In this document: one piece after another, positions 61,945-64,000 of the stretch
Layout: each line of letters starts with the position of its first letter
How positions within the stretch are numbered: position 1 is the stretch's first letter
NCBI RefSeq assembly: GCF_020685205.1
Contig: NZ_JAJERB010000010.1
Span: forward strand, 92,409-156,408
DNA: 64,000 nt
Direction of reading: 5' to 3'
Origin: Hymenobacter translucens
GTDB lineage: Bacteria; Bacteroidota; Bacteroidia; Cytophagales; Hymenobacteraceae
Notes under the pieces: model-generated
Seen by the model: the letters and a program-made list of their open reading frames with translations, nothing else
What the model was told of the DNA's origin: nothing
The model's database searches: none
Made by a program: the position numbers and the translations under genes

Positions 61945-62531
61945 TTATCAAGGTCGTTTTTAACTGATAAAAAGTCGTAGTTCAGCCCTAAGATGACTGA
62001 TAAAAAGTCGTTTTTAACTGATAAAAAGTCGTTTTTAACTGATAAAAAGTCGTTTTTAACTGATAAAAAGTCGTTTTATGTGCTCTCAATCATCAGTAAA
62101 TCAACATGTTCTGAGCCCTGCAAATAGTACAAATAAAAAAAATACACAAGTTGTTGACTCGCGCGAGAGGTAAAAAAGCTTTTAAAGGGTTGTTTAATCC
62201 AGAGAAAAACAGCAAAACGGGAAGCATAAAAAAGCACACCAGGGCGCCGGGGAATTGCACTATTTTAATACCAAATTATACTTAATCGGATAATTTGACG
62301 TACTAGTGATAAATTTGAGGAAACAGCAGAGTCTTTGCCCCTAGTAGCTATTAGCCAATTCTACCATAAATGCTATCCAGTACCTCTACCGCTAGTTCTG
62401 GTCAATTGCCCGTACGCTAACGACGACTTTTTATCAGTCATTCTTTGATTCAAGTGCCTCACGCCTGTCGGTTCAGGCATATGCAACGCTTCTGCGCTGG
62501 GAAAACTAAGGTATGCACTGATAAAAAGTCG
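61945..62531. other. Replication origin with 21-bp iterons
   Basis: Core CTGATAAAAAGTCG at 61964, 61997, 62018, 62039 and 62060 (the last four exactly 21 bp apart, with TTTTTAA between), an inverted copy at 62424-62437 and another direct copy at 62518-62531. The 350 bp between the clusters is AT-rich, as needed for opening. This is a typical iteron oriV next to a Rep_3 gene. Confidence 0.92.
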
Positions 62532-62630
62532 TTTTTCACGAGGTCTTTTACGCGTCAATTATCGTTATCAGACTTTACGCCCTGCTTACAAATCGCTGAA
62601 CCGTAGTCACAGCGTCCGTACATTGCTTCT

Positions 62631-62891
62631 ATGAACACGCGTCTGATTCGGATAGGAAACTCCCAAGGAATTATACTGCCCAAAAAGCTATTGCAGCAGT
62701 ACCAACTCGCTGGTGAGGTCAACCTGCAGCCTGCGCCAGAGGGGGTGCTCATTACGCCCGTTATTAAGCTCCACCGCCAGGGCTGGGACGAGCGATTTCA
62801 GCACTCCGTCGCCCAGGGCCAGGTACCGGAAAGCGAACTGCTGGAGGCATTCTCGGATGAAGCCTTTGAGGAAACAGAGTGGCAGTGGTAA
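62631..62891 (+). CDS. mazE: MazE/AbrB-type antitoxin, orphan
   Basis: 86 residues. The swapped-hairpin AbrB fold appears as RLIRIGNSQGIILPKKLLQQ followed by GEVNLQPAPEGVLITPV. The acidic C-terminal tail (LEAFSDEAFEETEWQW) is the part that normally wraps around the MazF toxin. No MazF-like frame follows: the next 500 bp have no coding signal. It may neutralise a toxin encoded elsewhere or be a remnant. Confidence 0.82.
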   Translation: MNTRLIRIGNSQGIILPKKLLQQYQLAGEVNLQPAPEGVLITPVIKLHRQGWDERFQHSVAQGQVPESELLEAFSDEAFEETEWQW

Positions 62892-63452
62892 CCACACTGT
62901 GTCAGGAGATGTGCTTATCAACTCTGATTCAAAGAAGCACCGTTAAGGGTCTGGCCCGCACATGGCCTGATTACTCATTTCCGCCTTTCCGGGTAGACTA
63001 GAACTTCCTATGAAAGGGAGTAAACTTTAGGTCGGTAACCTGCAATTAGCATACAAATCACAGCTGATTTGCGGCTCGTGTAGTCGCCCAACCCCACCGC
63101 ACAGGAAGTTTGTGACTGGTTCCAGAACCTGTATTAGTACTAAATTTCAGTTGTATAAACGAACCGTTTATTCGCGTTAGAGCCTCCCGTAGCAGACTCT
63201 ATTAACTTGATTTTTGGAAGCCTGATTGCTCATTTCTCGACTAAGGCTGCTGTTAGCGGAGCACACTGGAACAGCTGGCTTTCCGTGCTGAAGATTCGAA
63301 CAGCAATCTAGCTAAGCGGTGGCCCAGATGGCCATCGAATCGCCATAGCTTGTAGCCAAGTCACAAGGTGCTAAGGCAGCCAACATGTCATAGATTCACT
63401 TCGGACCTGCTGCATCCAGTAGCAGGCTAATAGCCGATGCTCGCTCACCAAC
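62892..63452. other. Gene-free stretch
   Basis: About 560 bp without a convincing frame, hairpin or repeat. The place where a mazF toxin gene would be expected is empty. Confidence 0.5.
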
Positions 63453-63830
63453 GTGTGTTAAAATGGCCCACGGTGGGGGTACAATAGGAAGGAGAGAGGA
63501 GGTTGATTAGAATCAACCACGCACGGGTGAACATGATAGTATAAACGCTGCTTCCACCATCATGACCAGACCCATTTGCAGACCTGGCTTGCCGACCAAG
63601 TACCGGGTAAAGTAGACGCCCGCTCATCGGGAAAAGCCACGCGAGGCGAGCCGATGGAACCAGCGTGAAATCAGATGCGAGGACAGCAACTGTTTCCTTG
63701 GTATTCGGATTCCTGGAAGGGAGACACCCGTCAAGAACCTCGACTGGATGAGTGAGAGAACCGGATAGCCAACTCAGCCGAGCGTTAAATACCCCTCGCG
63801 CCTTACATATCTTTCTCTGGCAAAACATGA
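63453..63830 (+). ncRNA. Possible 5' fragment of a group II intron
   Basis: The stretch starts with GTGTG (63453-63457), close to the group II 5' consensus GUGYG, and holds purine-rich, bulged-stem-like segments (AAAAGCCACGCGAGG, GGAACCAGCGTGAAA, GATGCGAGGACAGCAACTG, GAGAGAACCGGATAG) of the kind seen in domain I. No reverse transcriptase frame or domain V follows. A minus-strand frame runs through but shows no protein-like pattern. The identification is from overall look and needs a covariance search. Confidence 0.35.
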
Positions 63831-63923
63831 TTTCTATACCCGTCCTTACGCTAGTTTCTGAAAGAGTGAAAACCAGATTATTCCGCTTCATGGTGAATCT
63901 GACTAATTCCTTTTGACACTCAT

Positions 63924-64000
63924 TAGATACTGTGATGAAAGGGTTTGCTGTCGGGTAAGATTTTTGTATTTTTAGTCTTCCTAAAGGAGAGCCTTCTGGT
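63924..64000. mobile_element. IS110-family element, second copy (left end only)
   Basis: 77 bases identical to 13527-13603, in the same orientation; the element continues past the window end. Flanks before it (TTTTGACACTCAT) differ from those of the first copy (GGGGTTTCAC). It fixes the left boundary of the IS110. Confidence 0.9.

Noticed and set aside
63445..63891. 148-residue minus-strand frame near the right end
   Set aside because: No protein-like pattern; the opposite strand looks like a structured RNA.

Overview
The window is high-GC DNA from a member of the Bacteroidota, most likely Hymenobacter or a close relative. The reasons are TonB-dependent, DUF5686 and DUF4249 envelope proteins, a secreted protein with a type IX C-terminal sorting tail, promoters of the TTTG-N20-TAnnTTTG type, and the gene families present. 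It looks like a large, heavily rearranged plasmid. It carries a Rep_3 initiator with 21-bp iterons (60956-62531), a ParA plus small partner partition pair (21041-22302), and a MobC/relaxase pair with an oriT-like inverted repeat (15085-16353).

Region by region: 116-3906 is a complete Tn3-family transposon that sits against a decapitated EthD-type gene. 5015-8939 is a three-subunit molybdenum aldehyde oxidoreductase operon (PaoABC type). It is followed by a formaldehyde dehydrogenase and a GlcG-like gene (9891-11613), then a solo Tn3 end at 11646, an AraC regulator and an ABM monooxygenase. 13527-14900 is an IS110 element that truncates an FAD monooxygenase; a second copy starts at 63924 and leaves the window. 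15-22.3 kb is the plasmid backbone. It includes a serine recombinase gene damaged by two miniature elements, an AbiE toxin-antitoxin pair arranged tail to tail, and arrays of a 9-bp repeat around parA and inside its partner gene. 22.3-37.6 kb is a mosaic of redox enzymes, an MFS exporter, a TetR regulator with operators, and IS elements or remnants (IS1182, IS4/IS701-like, two IS5).

38562-45605 is a compact inositol-lipid locus: inositol-3-phosphate synthase, PgpA-like phosphatase, GtrA, a DUF5686 outer-membrane protein, a CDP-alcohol phosphatidyltransferase fused to a DUF4833-like domain, and an AUR1-like PAP2 enzyme. A fatty-acid 2-hydroxylase-like gene lies nearby at 52043. Together these suggest synthesis of phosphatidylinositol and inositol-phosphoryl sphingolipids. 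46-51 kb adds an MBL hydrolase, glutathione peroxidase, a TonB receptor and its DUF4249 lipoprotein partner. 53.9-57.3 kb is a five-PAS histidine kinase with its response regulator. 57908-60801 is a transposon bounded by 27-bp inverted repeats that carries a two-frame ISKra4-type transposase, a resolvase and a pRiA4b ORF-3 protein. The window ends with the replication origin, an orphan MazE-type antitoxin, a possible group II intron fragment and the IS110 end.

The most unusual items are the 9-bp repeat arrays, one of which lies inside a coding sequence; the convergent AbiE pair with paired palindromic operators; the phosphatidyltransferase fusion; and the miniature Tn3 element with a clean target duplication. 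All function calls rest on reading the sequence and knowledge of families; no search was run.
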